The notes under the pieces: model-generated
What the model saw: the letters and a program-made list of their open reading frames with translations, nothing else
The model's database searches: none
Told to the model about the DNA's origin: nothing
Source: CAIUSP01 sp040375675
GTDB taxonomy: Bacteria > Actinomycetota > Thermoleophilia > Solirubrobacterales > 70-9
DNA: 39,572 nt
Direction: 5' to 3'
NCBI GenBank assembly: GCA_040375675.1
Contig: JBEIRY010000009.1
Location: forward strand, 1-39,572
Position numbers and translations under genes: made by a program
Part shown: positions 6,570 to 15,581 of the stretch, in pieces
How the letters are laid out: each line of letters opens with the position of its first letter
Position numbering within the stretch: position 1 is the first letter of the stretch

Positions 6570-8288
6570 TTGCCGACTCCTCCAAACATCCTGCTGCTGA
6601 TCACCGATCAGCAGCGCCGGCCGATGCACTGGCCCGACGAGCCAGGTTGGCTACGTCAGTTGATGCCGAACGATCAGGCAATTTCCGATACGGCGGTGAC
6701 CTTCGAGCGCGCCTTTACGGCAACGGCAATGTGCTCGCCCAGCCGAGCGAGCATCCTGACCAGCCTCTACCCGGCTCACCACGGAGTTGACCTCACCTTG
6801 ACCGCGGGCGACCTCAAGCCAAACCGCCGTAACTCTCCCGCGGTGATCGAGAAGATGAACGAGTTGATGAGGGAAGGAGTCGTCGATCGCGACCGACTTC
6901 TTCGAACCTTCGTCCGTGGGATGTTCGATATCGGACCTCACTCGGGCGGCGAGCCAGAGCTACCGATAGACATTCCAAGCCTCGGAAATCTGATGGGAGC
7001 TGCCGGTTATCACGTCGCCTACCGCGGCAAGTGGCACTTGACCCACGCGCTCGGTACACCTGAAGAGACCGGAATGCTTTCGGGCTGGGGAGACGCCGAC
7101 ATGGTCCGACTCTCCGAGGATTACGGGTTGCTGGGCTGGGAGCCACCGGATGCGGGAGAGAACGCCAAGGCGGAGAACTTTGGTGGAGGCAACGCAGGAC
7201 GACTTGGCGTCGGCTGGGACGAGGAGTACACGCGGCAGGTCGAACACTTCCTCGCAGCCGAAGACCTTCCCGAACCATTCTGTCTGATCGTCAGCCTGGT
7301 CAATCCACACGATGTACTCGGATACCCGGACTCTTATCTGGCTGGCGGCTTTGCGCGAGAAGATTTCGCCGACCTGAATGTAGAACTACCCGAATCGGTC
7401 GACGAAGACCTGACCAACAAGCCCGATGTCCACGCCCTGATGCAGATGGGAACGACCGCCTACATGGGGCCGGTTGAAGACCGTCAAGCGCGACTCGAGT
7501 ACGTGAACTTCTACGCGCATCTGCATCGCGTGGTGGATGAGAAGATCGGCCGAATCCTCTCGGCTCTCGGACCAGCCGACGACCCAGGTTCCCTGCGTTC
7601 ACGCACCCTGCTCTGCCGTATCGCCGATCACGGCGAGATGGGGATGTCACACGGCGGCCAGCGCCAGAAGATGTTCAACGCCTACGAAGAGACGATCAAC
7701 ATCCCACTCGTCGTCTCCAACCCCGTGCTGTTCCCGAAGGCAAGCACCAGCAACGCGCTGGTCTCTTTGATCGACCTGCTTCCAACCTTCCTCGGGGTTG
7801 CCGGGTCAGATGACTCAAACGCAATTGGTGCGATGCAGGGAGAGGATCTGCGCCCGATCCTCTCCTCACACGCCGATCCTGGTCGTGAGGAGGTACCTGC
7901 CGCAGGAGCTGCCTTCGACTCGATTCTCAGCGCCGAGGCAGCCAGCACGGTCAGAGAGGCGGTCCACTTCACCTTCGATGATCATCAGGCAGGTACTGCG
8001 CTCCAGAACGGAGCCGGCCAGCCCAACAGGGTCAGGACCGTGAGGACCGAGAACGCCAAGTTGAGTCTCTACTTCGACCCCGAGGGCAAGAGATCCAACG
8101 AGTACGAGCTTTACGACCTCGACCGGGATCCGATCGAGGTCGAAAACCTGGTCGACTACCGAAGCGGCGAGCCCCTCGATCAGTCCAATCAAACCCTCAG
8201 AAAAGAGATGGGCGAACTGCTCGAGGTAACCATGGAGACGCTGGGAACTTCGCCCGCCAGATCAACCGGAGCAAGCACAGAGAGTTGA
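6570..8288 (+). CDS. Type I sulfatase (formylglycine-dependent) or related phosphonate/phosphodiester hydrolase
   Basis: This 572-residue protein of the alkaline-phosphatase superfamily carries the sulfatase signature CSPSRASILTS, with C55 expected to be converted to formylglycine. N-terminal metal ligands lie in ILLLITDQQ (D13), and distal ligands in IADHGEMGMSHGG near residue 353. Substrate may be an aryl or alkyl sulfate, choline sulfate or a phosphonate monoester; the motifs do not decide. No signal peptide is seen, so it is probably cytoplasmic. The start is TTG at 6570, four bases after an AGGAG Shine-Dalgarno. No formylglycine-generating enzyme is in the window. Confidence 0.88.
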   Translation: MPTPPNILLLITDQQRRPMHWPDEPGWLRQLMPNDQAISDTAVTFERAFTATAMCSPSRASILTSLYPAHHGVDLTLTAGDLKPNRRNSPAVIEKMNELMREGVVDRDRLLRTFVRGMFDIGPHSGGEPELPIDIPSLGNLMGAAGYHVAYRGKWHLTHALGTPEETGMLSGWGDADMVRLSEDYGLLGWEPPDAGENAKAENFGGGNAGRLGVGWDEEYTRQVEHFLAAEDLPEPFCLIVSLVNPHDVLGYPDSYLAGGFAREDFADLNVELPESVDEDLTNKPDVHALMQMGTTAYMGPVEDRQARLEYVNFYAHLHRVVDEKIGRILSALGPADDPGSLRSRTLLCRIADHGEMGMSHGGQRQKMFNAYEETINIPLVVSNPVLFPKASTSNALVSLIDLLPTFLGVAGSDDSNAIGAMQGEDLRPILSSHADPGREEVPAAGAAFDSILSAEAASTVREAVHFTFDDHQAGTALQNGAGQPNRVRTVRTENAKLSLYFDPEGKRSNEYELYDLDRDPIEVENLVDYRSGEPLDQSNQTLRKEMGELLEVTMETLGTSPARSTGASTES

Positions 8289-8291
8289 TCT

Positions 8292-9260
8292 CTAGACGCC
8301 CGCGACGTTACGGGTAAAGCGAAGGATTATCTCGGAGACGAGACCAGGATCTTCCGACATCGGAACGTGGCCCAGCCGCTCCAGCTTGCGCAGCTTGGCG
8401 GTCTTGATCCGGGCGGCCATCCGGCGCCCCTGAGCCGGCGACAGCAGCTTGTCGTTGGTGCCCCAGAGGATCAACACCGGACAGGTGATCTTGTTCAGCC
8501 CCGATGCCGGCTCTGAGGTGATCGACCTGTAAGCCGAATCGAAACCCGGGCAGCGGGCAAAACTCGCTGTCGCTTCAGCAGCTACCTCGGGCGGGACCAG
8601 ATCCGGCTTGGCAGACACGAGTCCGAGAGCAGCCCGCCTTCCGTATCGGGTCCGGAAAGGGAGGGACCCGAGCGGAGCGATCATCCTGGCAGCAATCCTC
8701 TGTGCTCTTATAGCGATGATCTCTCTGCGGCCCTCGGACTCATTGAAGGCGCCATGTGGAGAGATCGCGACCACACTGAAGGCTTTACGGCGACGAGCCA
8801 GCTCGAGCGCGAGCCTGCCGCCCATGGAGTTACCGACGAAGTGCGCCCTCTTGATCCGAAGCCTCTCCATCGTCTTTTCGACCGCGCGAGCCTGCGCCTC
8901 GATCGATACATCGCCGTCGTCAGGCATCGGTGATTCACCAAACCCCGGAAGGTCGATCGCGACGACCTTGAAATGCCTGGACAGAGCGGGGACGATCGGA
9001 TCCCAGACCCTGCGGTTGGACCCGAGTCCGTGCAGCAGGATCATCGGTGGACCGCTGCCGGTGCGGTCGAACGCAAGCTTCGGATAAACCTTGCGTGGTC
9101 TCCGCTTAGCCGGCGACTTCTTGTCTTGCTTTGCTCTTGCCGTTTCGGTGGCGATTTTTGCGTCTCTCCCGATCGATGCTGCGCAGGTAAGGCCAGAAGT
9201 CGACTTGAATAGTATGGCGTTTCGATGAGACGTAACGCCGCTGCATTCGTGCCTGCTCAC
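8292..9260 (-). CDS. Alpha/beta hydrolase
   Basis: An alpha/beta-hydrolase-fold enzyme with the oxyanion segment ILLHGLGSNRRVWDPI, the nucleophile elbow VGNSMGG, the acid in ILWGTNDKLL and the His in LERLGHVPMSEDP, so the triad Ser-Asp-His is complete. Substrate is unknown. The start is difficult: no ATG/GTG/TTG exists in frame between the upstream monooxygenase stop (9106) and the core fold, except an ATG inside the oxyanion strand. GTG at 9260, preceded by AGGAG, is chosen, giving about 322 residues and a roughly 155-base overlap with the upstream gene. GTG at 9308 is an alternative. It is probably co-transcribed with the monooxygenase. Confidence 0.8.
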   Translation of the reverse strand: MSRHECSGVTSHRNAILFKSTSGLTCAASIGRDAKIATETARAKQDKKSPAKRRPRKVYPKLAFDRTGSGPPMILLHGLGSNRRVWDPIVPALSRHFKVVAIDLPGFGESPMPDDGDVSIEAQARAVEKTMERLRIKRAHFVGNSMGGRLALELARRRKAFSVVAISPHGAFNESEGRREIIAIRAQRIAARMIAPLGSLPFRTRYGRRAALGLVSAKPDLVPPEVAAEATASFARCPGFDSAYRSITSEPASGLNKITCPVLILWGTNDKLLSPAQGRRMAARIKTAKLRKLERLGHVPMSEDPGLVSEIILRFTRNVAGV

Positions 9261-10521
9261 GCCTGATCTCCTCTCGCATCTCGTCTGGATCAGGCAACGC
9301 GCATTCACCTGTGAGCAGATCCGCTATCCACTCCGACTGGCGCTCGGCGATGGGCATGATCGCTCCAAGCGGCTGTATGAAACCGACGAAGTAGAGGCCA
9401 GGATGCTCTGGGGAAGCGACTCGCTGGTAAAGCTCCAGCTGGTTGTCGGGCGCCGAGAAGAAGTCCGGCTGGAAGAAGGGGAAGGTGACCTTGTAGCCGG
9501 TGCAGTAGATGACGAGATCTATCTCCTCTTCGCTGCCATCGTCGAATTTCACGGTCTTTCCTCCAGTGAACTCCGCGATGTTCGGCTTGACCGTGATGGC
9601 GCCGTGTCCAAGGCGCGAAAGCAGCTCAGAGGAAACAGTGGGATGCGCCTCGAGAATCCGATGGTCGGGTTTCGGGAGCCCATAGTCGGTCATATGTCCC
9701 TGAGCCCCTCTCAAGGCTTGCGAGTAGAAGAACCTCTGAACCGGGAGCGGCAGCCGCGAAAGCAACTTGGGCGCTCCGGCCTGATCGAGCGGGATACCTC
9801 GGAGGTACTTCGGGATCACGAATGCGCCTCGGCGCATTGCAAGGATCGTCTTCTCGGCATTTCGAGACGACTCGACCGCAATGTCAGTTGCTGAGTTCCC
9901 TATCCCGAGCACCAACACCCGCTTGCCTGCAAGCGAAGTCGGCTCCTTGTAGTTATGAGCGTGGATCTGCTCGCCAGAAAAAACGTCTGAACCGGGAAAG
10001 GCCGGCTCTGGCAGGCGCGGATCCCAGTGGTGGCCGTTCGCAACCAGAACCGAGGAGTACCAGCGCGTGTCCTCGTTACCGTCGCGATCGCGCCAAGAGA
10101 CCCGATAGCCGTCTCCCTCGGGTTCGACCGAGGTCACCTCGGTACGAAAACGAATGTGTTCTCGAATACCGAAGTGATCGACATACGAGTCGAAGTAATC
10201 GGAGATCTGTTTGTGGCTCGGATAGTCGGGGTAATCGTCCGGCATCGGGTACGACGCATAAGACATCAGGTCGCGCGAGGTGTTGATGTGGAGAGATCGG
10301 TAGGCGGCCGACATCCCGTTGTCATTCAGATACCGCCAGTTGCCCCCTACGCCCGAGCCCTTCTCGAAACAGTCATATGCAATTCCCTTGGCCCCGAGTA
10401 CCTGACACGAGGCGATCCCGGATGACCCTGCGCCGATGATGCAGACTCTCGCCGAATCATCTCCGCGCACTCCGTCCGCAGCAGCGGAGTCGTTGTGCTG
10501 AGTTACGGACTGATCTTTCAC
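9106..10521 (-). CDS. Flavin-containing monooxygenase (class B, FMO/BVMO-like)
   Basis: A 471-residue enzyme with an N-terminal FAD Rossmann motif (GAGSSG, residues 30-35), the segment GVGGNWRY, an FMO-type fingerprint variant FSGEQIHAHNY (181-191) and a second nucleotide motif GIGNSATD (206-213) for NADPH. The fingerprint departs from the usual F-x-G-x-x-x-H-x-x-x-Y only slightly. Such enzymes oxygenate ketones or soft nucleophiles (N, S). The C-terminus is very basic. The start is GTG at 10521. The pairing with a downstream alpha/beta hydrolase is a frequent arrangement for Baeyer-Villiger oxidation followed by ester hydrolysis, which is inference here. Confidence 0.88.
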   Translation of the reverse strand: MKDQSVTQHNDSAAADGVRGDDSARVCIIGAGSSGIASCQVLGAKGIAYDCFEKGSGVGGNWRYLNDNGMSAAYRSLHINTSRDLMSYASYPMPDDYPDYPSHKQISDYFDSYVDHFGIREHIRFRTEVTSVEPEGDGYRVSWRDRDGNEDTRWYSSVLVANGHHWDPRLPEPAFPGSDVFSGEQIHAHNYKEPTSLAGKRVLVLGIGNSATDIAVESSRNAEKTILAMRRGAFVIPKYLRGIPLDQAGAPKLLSRLPLPVQRFFYSQALRGAQGHMTDYGLPKPDHRILEAHPTVSSELLSRLGHGAITVKPNIAEFTGGKTVKFDDGSEEEIDLVIYCTGYKVTFPFFQPDFFSAPDNQLELYQRVASPEHPGLYFVGFIQPLGAIMPIAERQSEWIADLLTGECALPDPDEMREEIRREQARMQRRYVSSKRHTIQVDFWPYLRSIDRERRKNRHRNGKSKARQEVAG

Positions 10522-10560
10522 AGTCCAGAGGGTACTACCGCGTGAGCACGATCCGAATCT

Positions 10561-11787
10561 CTAGAGACCGCTCGGGTGCCGCGCTACGAAACCTGCTGAA
10601 GAGCGCATCATCGTGCTCCACCTCGGGCCATTTCCACCGGTCATGCTGGTGTCCCAACGCAGGCCTGCGATGACCGCATAGGTGTGACCAGAGTTGGCGA
10701 AGACCGTGATCCAGTTGCCCGCGCCGGGCGATCCCCAGAACTCGAGACCGGTCGAGTCGAGCGGGCTCGAGAGCAGTCCGCCGCCGTGCAGCGCGTAGCT
10801 GACGGCACCAGAGCAGTCATATCCCGAGTCACTGAATGACCCATGTCCCCCGCCCCAGATGTAAGGCAGAGAGTTGATCCGGTTGGCAGCCTCGATCGCA
10901 CCGCGAACTGCCAGCGGAGCGCCTGCGGGGGCGATCGCATCGCCGTTCGAGAGCAACTTCGCGCGCTGTCCCGGTAGAGGTGCCCCCACCTGACCCAGGT
11001 CGTGCTCGAGTGCCTGTTGGCGCCCCTCGAGAGCAGCAAGGGCCTGCTCGCGGGAAGACTTCGCGGCGGCGAGCTCGCTCTTTCGGGCCTCCAACTGAGC
11101 GCGGGCGTCGGCGAGTTTGGCTCGCTGACGCGCGACCTCATCGCGCGCCTTCTTTGCCCGAGCGCGAACCTCGCGGAGCCTGGTCACGATGCGATGGATC
11201 TTCACCTTGAGAGCACTGACACGGGTGATCACAGCTTCGTCGGCCGAATGAACGCTCTGCAGGTAATCGGCGCGAGCGATCAAATCGCTCCAGCTCTCTG
11301 AGGTCAGGATGACGCTCAAGGTGTCCTGCTCTCCGGATTTATAGATCTGTACCAGCAATCCTTCCAGCGCTGAGATCGCTCTGTCCAGACGGGCGCGAAT
11401 CCTGCGCAGATCTTCTCGTTCCGCTCTGTACTCGGCATTTGCCTTGTCGAGCTCAGCCTGACGGTCGTCGAGTACCGCCTGCACCGATGCCTCTTCCCTG
11501 CGCAATTGAGATTCTTCGCCGATCAGATCGTTGATCTTCCGGTTCTGCACCTGGATCGCAGCGAGAACAGAACCCTGCTGCGCACTGATTTGCTGAAGCT
11601 CATCCATCTTCTGCTGCGCCACCGTCTTTGCGGCCTCCGCTGAGTCACGCGAAGCGAGACCGATCAAGCCGCAGGCGCAGGCAAGGAGCAAGGCGAGGCA
11701 GAAAAGGGCCAGGCGACCAGTGATCGGGCGCCGCGGAGCTCTGCCGCAAACCGGGTTGCTCGAATCATTTTTGAGTATTGGAGTCAT
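10561..11787 (-). CDS. NlpC/P60-type peptidoglycan hydrolase with long coiled coil
   Basis: A secreted cell-wall hydrolase: an N-terminal hydrophobic segment (LALFCLALLLACACGLIGLA) is followed by about 200 residues of Ala/Glu/Arg/Lys-rich coiled coil. The C-terminal catalytic domain has Cys in SGYDCSGAVSYALH and His in NSGHTYAVI, the Cys-His pair of NlpC/P60 endopeptidases. The architecture matches actinobacterial RipA/CwlO-like enzymes, where the coiled coil regulates activity, often through FtsEX. ATG at 11787 was chosen; a GTG at 11829 in frame would add 14 residues. Neither has a good Shine-Dalgarno. Three direct repeats lie upstream. Confidence 0.82.
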   Translation of the reverse strand: MTPILKNDSSNPVCGRAPRRPITGRLALFCLALLLACACGLIGLASRDSAEAAKTVAQQKMDELQQISAQQGSVLAAIQVQNRKINDLIGEESQLRREEASVQAVLDDRQAELDKANAEYRAEREDLRRIRARLDRAISALEGLLVQIYKSGEQDTLSVILTSESWSDLIARADYLQSVHSADEAVITRVSALKVKIHRIVTRLREVRARAKKARDEVARQRAKLADARAQLEARKSELAAAKSSREQALAALEGRQQALEHDLGQVGAPLPGQRAKLLSNGDAIAPAGAPLAVRGAIEAANRINSLPYIWGGGHGSFSDSGYDCSGAVSYALHGGGLLSSPLDSTGLEFWGSPGAGNWITVFANSGHTYAVIAGLRWDTSMTGGNGPRWSTMMRSSAGFVARHPSGL

Positions 11788-11890
11788 CTCGAAAGACGGC
11801 CCAGACACCTGAGGTGCCCAGCCGCTCACTGCAAGCTAGAGGGAGGCCGACCTCGGCTCGGCAGGATCCGGCCCGATGCAACCGGCTTTG

Positions 11891-11920
11891 CGCCTGAACT
11901 CTCGCCTGAACACGCCTGAA
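11891..11920. repeat. Three CGCCTGAA direct repeats in a divergent promoter region
   Basis: CGCCTGAA occurs at 11891-11898, 11903-11910 and 11913-11920, with 12- and 10-base periods, close to one helical turn. It sits between the minus-strand NlpC/P60 gene and the plus-strand SDR gene. Tandem same-face half-sites are typical of response-regulator binding. Confidence 0.45.
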
Positions 11921-11971
11921 GCAGCCAGTCGTGCCATTCTCTTGATCAGCCCCTAGGCGGGGTGAGCATCC

Positions 11972-12799
11972 ATGAAACCCGTCGCAGAACAGACAATCCT
12001 GATCACCGGCTCGACCTCGGGCCACGGACGAGCTCTCGCCGAGATGCTCGCCGAGCAAGGTGCGACGGTGTTGCTCCACGGGCGCAGCGATGATCTCGGC
12101 GAACAGGCGGTGGCCGAGATATCCAAATCCACCGGCAACGACAAGCTGCGCTTCTACCGCGCAGACCTCTCATCACTCGACGAGGTGCGAGATCTTGCAG
12201 CGCGGGTTCAGGAGGACTACGACCAGCTCGACTGCCTGGTCAACAACGCAGGAGTCGGTGTTGCTGACTCCGGCGGAGGCGGCAGGATGATCAGTCGCGA
12301 CGGCAACGAGCTCCGCTTCCAGGTCAACTACCTGGCGCCGTATCTCCTCACTCGACTGTTGCTGCCGCTTCTCCGTGATTCAGCGCCAGCGAGGATCGTC
12401 AATGTGTCCTCGGCCGGGCAGGCGTCGATCGACTTCAACGACCCGATGCTCGAACACCGCTACGACGGACTCCAGGCATACGGACAGTCGAAACTCGCTC
12501 AGGTCATGGATACGATCGAACTCTCCGAAGAGCTCGATGCCGCAGAGATCACCGTCAACTGTCTCCACCCCGCCACCTATATGGACACCGAGATGATCCG
12601 GGTCGCCGGGGTAAACCCTGCGAGCACTGTCGAGGAGGGAGCCGAGGCTACTTTGAGACTGGTCGTCGAACCATCTCTCGAAGAAACCAGCGGGCTCTAC
12701 TTCGACCATCAGCACGAATCCGCTGCCCACTCACAGGCCTACGACGAAGATGCACGGACCAAGTTGATGGTCCTGAGCAAGCGGCTCACCGACGCCTGA
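11972..12799 (+). CDS. Short-chain dehydrogenase/reductase
   Basis: A 275-residue classical SDR: cofactor motif TGSTSGHG (residues 12-19), NNAG (91-94), a catalytic Ser in VNVSSAG and the Y170-K174 pair in AYGQSK. Arg in LLHGRSD after the second strand suggests NADP(H) preference. The sequence resembles retinol-dehydrogenase-like or light-dependent protochlorophyllide-reductase-like SDRs (PMLEHRYDGLQAYGQSKLA), a broad group with unknown substrates. It stands alone on the plus strand and converges with the secreted hydrolase gene. Confidence 0.85.
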   Translation: MKPVAEQTILITGSTSGHGRALAEMLAEQGATVLLHGRSDDLGEQAVAEISKSTGNDKLRFYRADLSSLDEVRDLAARVQEDYDQLDCLVNNAGVGVADSGGGGRMISRDGNELRFQVNYLAPYLLTRLLLPLLRDSAPARIVNVSSAGQASIDFNDPMLEHRYDGLQAYGQSKLAQVMDTIELSEELDAAEITVNCLHPATYMDTEMIRVAGVNPASTVEEGAEATLRLVVEPSLEETSGLYFDHQHESAAHSQAYDEDARTKLMVLSKRLTDA

Positions 12800-12817
12800 A
12801 GATCAGATCTCGGCGCT

Positions 12818-14344
12818 CTACTTGAAGGCCTTGTTCTTGAGGAATGGGATCAGGGTCGGGAATAGCTTGTTCTTGCCTGGCGCTCCGAGCAATGGATCGA
12901 GGTGGCTCTGGCCGAGCCTGTCGCCAAGCGCACCGCGCGAGGCATTGACCAGTACAGACTCGGAAGGAGTGATGGCGGTGAAATCGATCATCGCGTTCAA
13001 ACTCGAAAATGCCTGCTCGTTTGTCAGCGCAGTCCCGAAGCCAGTTCGCAGCCCATAGAGCGGAACATCGATCCCGGCGCCATGCCATACGCGCAGGCCG
13101 AGTGCGTCCTCGGCCTCGCCGTCATCAGCCTGAGTCTGGCTGAGTGACGCCCCGTATCCGCTGTCCAGCGAAAGACGTCGTGGGAAGTACCACTCCACCG
13201 CATTGGCAGGCTCTTGACCGAATGCTTCTGCAACCCGCGCGACAGACGTCACGCCCCCGTCTACCCAGTCACATGGCTTGGCTGCTCCGGCGCCGCACCC
13301 TGGTTTGAGCGAGCCGCCATTGACGTGGATCAAGCTCAGTGCAGGCGACGACGTATCTCGATCGAAGGCGTAACCAACGATTCCCCGGTTTGTAACCGGG
13401 AACCCGGGATCGATGAACGAGGGCAGGAGGAAGTAGTTACGCAGCCGCTCCGCCGATCCGGTCGGATCGAGCTTTGCGTAAACCGCTCCGATCTCGGCAA
13501 ACAGACCTGTGGATGCGGCAGGAAGACCCGCGCCCACCAACCTGAGCCAGGGTGAACTGGAGAGAGGATTCGCCGTTCCTGTGCAGGCAGTGGACGCGTC
13601 AGTCGAGTCGACCGGAGTCTGGCCGTTCAATCCACAAGAGGCGGCGGCGGCGGTTGCGTCGTCGTTGGAGCTCTTGCCACCACCGTCGATCAGGACCAGC
13701 CCGTCGATGAAGCTGTAACCGGGCTGCCCGTTGAAGTCCCATCCAGCGTAGATCGCTGCGAGGTTGCCGCCAAGCGAATGCCCACCGAGCACGACCTTGC
13801 GCTTCTGCGCCCGTGCCAGTTTGACTACGGCGTGGAGGTCCTCGACCGACGTGGCAGTGCCAAGCTCGTCTGCCCAAGCGCCGTCCGCGGCTTCGTCACG
13901 AAGCGCAACGTGGTCACCCGGTGAGAGCAGATCCAGGTAGTAGGCGAACATCTTGCTTAGCGCCGCTCGGCGCACCGCCAGCGGCTTCTTGGCGGTTGCG
14001 AGCGTCTGTTTGAAGACTGCGGTGTCTTCGAGGATCTGGGTGCGGCGATCGACCGACCAGACCTGCAGGCTCGGCACCTTCTTGACCAACTCACGGGCCA
14101 TCAAGGTGAAGTCGCCCGCTCCGCCCTGAGTACCCGGGGTGAGGATCAGAACCTTCTTGCCGCTGGCCGGTCCGATCTGGCGAACCTGGACCTTGTTGCA
14201 GGAAATGCCAGGGGGGCAGGGGCCTGACGGTGTGTTGACCGTGATCGTGCTCTCGCGGGCCGAGGCCGTGCTGGCCGAGAAGGCAAACAGACATGCAACC
14301 GCTGCCAACGAAATACCTGCTCTGGTCTTGACTTTCACCCTCAT
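12818..14344 (-). CDS. Secreted alpha/beta hydrolase
   Basis: About 508 residues with a Sec signal peptide (VKVKTRAGISLAAVACLFAF, cleavage probably after the A-S-A motif). The mature part contains a nucleophile elbow GHSLGGNLAA and an oxyanion-side segment KKVLILTPGTQGG. A late His-containing segment (LGQSHLDPLLG) may complete the triad. Cys residues in the mature region suggest disulfides. It is probably an exported esterase or lipase; substrate unknown. ATG at 14344 is used; GTG at 14338 lies a better six bases from an AGGGGG Shine-Dalgarno and may be the true start. Confidence 0.8.
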   Translation of the reverse strand: MRVKVKTRAGISLAAVACLFAFSASTASARESTITVNTPSGPCPPGISCNKVQVRQIGPASGKKVLILTPGTQGGAGDFTLMARELVKKVPSLQVWSVDRRTQILEDTAVFKQTLATAKKPLAVRRAALSKMFAYYLDLLSPGDHVALRDEAADGAWADELGTATSVEDLHAVVKLARAQKRKVVLGGHSLGGNLAAIYAGWDFNGQPGYSFIDGLVLIDGGGKSSNDDATAAAASCGLNGQTPVDSTDASTACTGTANPLSSSPWLRLVGAGLPAASTGLFAEIGAVYAKLDPTGSAERLRNYFLLPSFIDPGFPVTNRGIVGYAFDRDTSSPALSLIHVNGGSLKPGCGAGAAKPCDWVDGGVTSVARVAEAFGQEPANAVEWYFPRRLSLDSGYGASLSQTQADDGEAEDALGLRVWHGAGIDVPLYGLRTGFGTALTNEQAFSSLNAMIDFTAITPSESVLVNASRGALGDRLGQSHLDPLLGAPGKNKLFPTLIPFLKNKAFK

Positions 14345-14378
14345 CCCCCTGTTTAGGTAGTACGAAAACACCCAGACG

Positions 14379-14397
14379 ACTTGCGCCTACTTGCGCC
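14379..14397. repeat. Direct repeat ACTTGCGCC x2 with 10-base period
   Basis: ACTTGCGCC occurs at 14379-14387 and 14389-14397, between divergent hydrolase genes. Together with a nearby 12-bp palindrome TCGACGCGTCGA (14434-14445), it may be a regulator site. Confidence 0.35.
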
Positions 14398-14481
14398 CGT
14401 CTCTCCAAACGAGCGTGTCGAAGAAAACAACCCTCGACGCGTCGAAGAGTAGCGGCTTGCGGCGGATAGAGATACTTGCTT

Positions 14482-14487
14482 TAGGAT
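14482..14487 (+). promoter_or_regulatory. Leaderless -10 box for the hydrolase at 14495
   Basis: TAGGAT ends seven bases before the ATG at 14495. This fits the TANNNT spacing of actinobacterial leaderless promoters. A possible -35 TTGCGG lies at 14457-14462. No Shine-Dalgarno is visible, consistent with a leaderless transcript. Confidence 0.5.
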
Positions 14488-14494
14488 CGTTTGG

Positions 14495-15424
14495 ATGTTC
14501 AAACCACACACCGACAACGAACAATTCTGCGATGTAGGGCGCGGCATCACGCTCTGCTACGAGGCATTCGGTGACAGCAAGAATCCTCCTGCGATCTTGA
14601 TCATGGGCCTTGCGACCCAGATGATCGGCTGGAACGAGGATTTCTGTCAGCAGTTGGCCGACCGTGGCTTCTACGTGGTTCGCTTCGACAATCGTGATGT
14701 AGGCCGCTCGACCCATATGCCCTCTCGGGCTCCCGGGAACCTCCAGTTCCTGACCAGGCGGTTCGACGAGGATCTCTACACCCTCTCCGACATGGCCGAG
14801 GACACAGTCGGCCTGCTCGATCAGCTGGGGCTCTCCCCCGCTCACGTAATCGGCGCTTCGATGGGAGGAATGATCGCCCAGGAACTCACGATCAAATATC
14901 CCGAGGCTGTGCGCTCACTCACCTCGATCATGTCCAGCACCGGAAGCAGCCGACACGGCCAGCCATCTGCACCCATGTACAAGCACTTGCTGAGTCGCCC
15001 GCCACACAACCGGGACGAGTTCATAGAACGAGCCGTGGAGGTATTCGGCTCGGTCGGCTCGACCGGATTCGAGGTCGACCCGGACTGGATCCGCGACCGC
15101 GCAGCACGAAGCTACGACCGCGGATACGACGTAACCAGTAGCGCCCGGCAGTTGGGGGCGGTACTCAAGTCAGGTAGCCGCCTGAGTAGCTTGAGCAAGG
15201 TCCAGACACCAACGCTCGCGATACACGGAGACGTCGATCCGCTGATCGACGTCTCGGGTGGTCGCGCAACCGCCGAGGCGATACCTGGAGCCGAATTGCT
15301 GATCGTCGAGGGAATGGGACACGATCTGCCCAGAGACGCGTGGCCACTGATTCTCGACCGAATCGCGGCTCATGCCCACGCGGCAGACCGAAGCAGCGGT
15401 CGCCTCAGCAGTAAATCCGCTTAG
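14495..15424 (+). CDS. Alpha/beta hydrolase (esterase/enol-lactonase-like)
   Basis: A 309-residue alpha/beta-hydrolase with the oxyanion loop IMGLATQMIGW, nucleophile elbow GASMGG (S122), acid in IHGDVDPLID (about residue 248) and His in EGMGHDLP (about residue 279). The pattern LIMGLATQMIGWNEDFCQQL followed by RFDNRDVGRSTH is typical of the group containing aclacinomycin methylesterase RdmC and related esterases. It has no signal peptide. The ATG at 14495 is supported by the adjacent leaderless -10 box. The stop overlaps a small hairpin. Confidence 0.87.
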   Translation: MFKPHTDNEQFCDVGRGITLCYEAFGDSKNPPAILIMGLATQMIGWNEDFCQQLADRGFYVVRFDNRDVGRSTHMPSRAPGNLQFLTRRFDEDLYTLSDMAEDTVGLLDQLGLSPAHVIGASMGGMIAQELTIKYPEAVRSLTSIMSSTGSSRHGQPSAPMYKHLLSRPPHNRDEFIERAVEVFGSVGSTGFEVDPDWIRDRAARSYDRGYDVTSSARQLGAVLKSGSRLSSLSKVQTPTLAIHGDVDPLIDVSGGRATAEAIPGAELLIVEGMGHDLPRDAWPLILDRIAAHAHAADRSSGRLSSKSA

Positions 15425-15436
15425 CAAGCGGAATTT
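15416..15436 (+). terminator. Possible weak terminator at the hydrolase stop codon
   Basis: TCCGCTT (15416-15422) pairs with AAGCGGA (15426-15432) over a three-base loop, followed by ATTT. The short stem and short T-run make it weak. Confidence 0.35.
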
Positions 15437-15581
15437 CAGAGTCCGTAGGTGCCGGTTGGTAGGATGCCTCTCCCGCACGAGTGATCGAGTGACGGCGGGA
15501 ATACAACGACACTTCGCGCAGTCACCAACCAAAGGCAGCCTTCGCGAAAGCAAGATCAACCGCGAAGGAGCAAAGGAACTG

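Noticed and set aside
15372..15581. N-terminal extension of the zinc-ribbon/HTH protein
   Set aside because: Overlaps the end of the hydrolase gene and lacks coding character; ATG at 15582 has a good Shine-Dalgarno.
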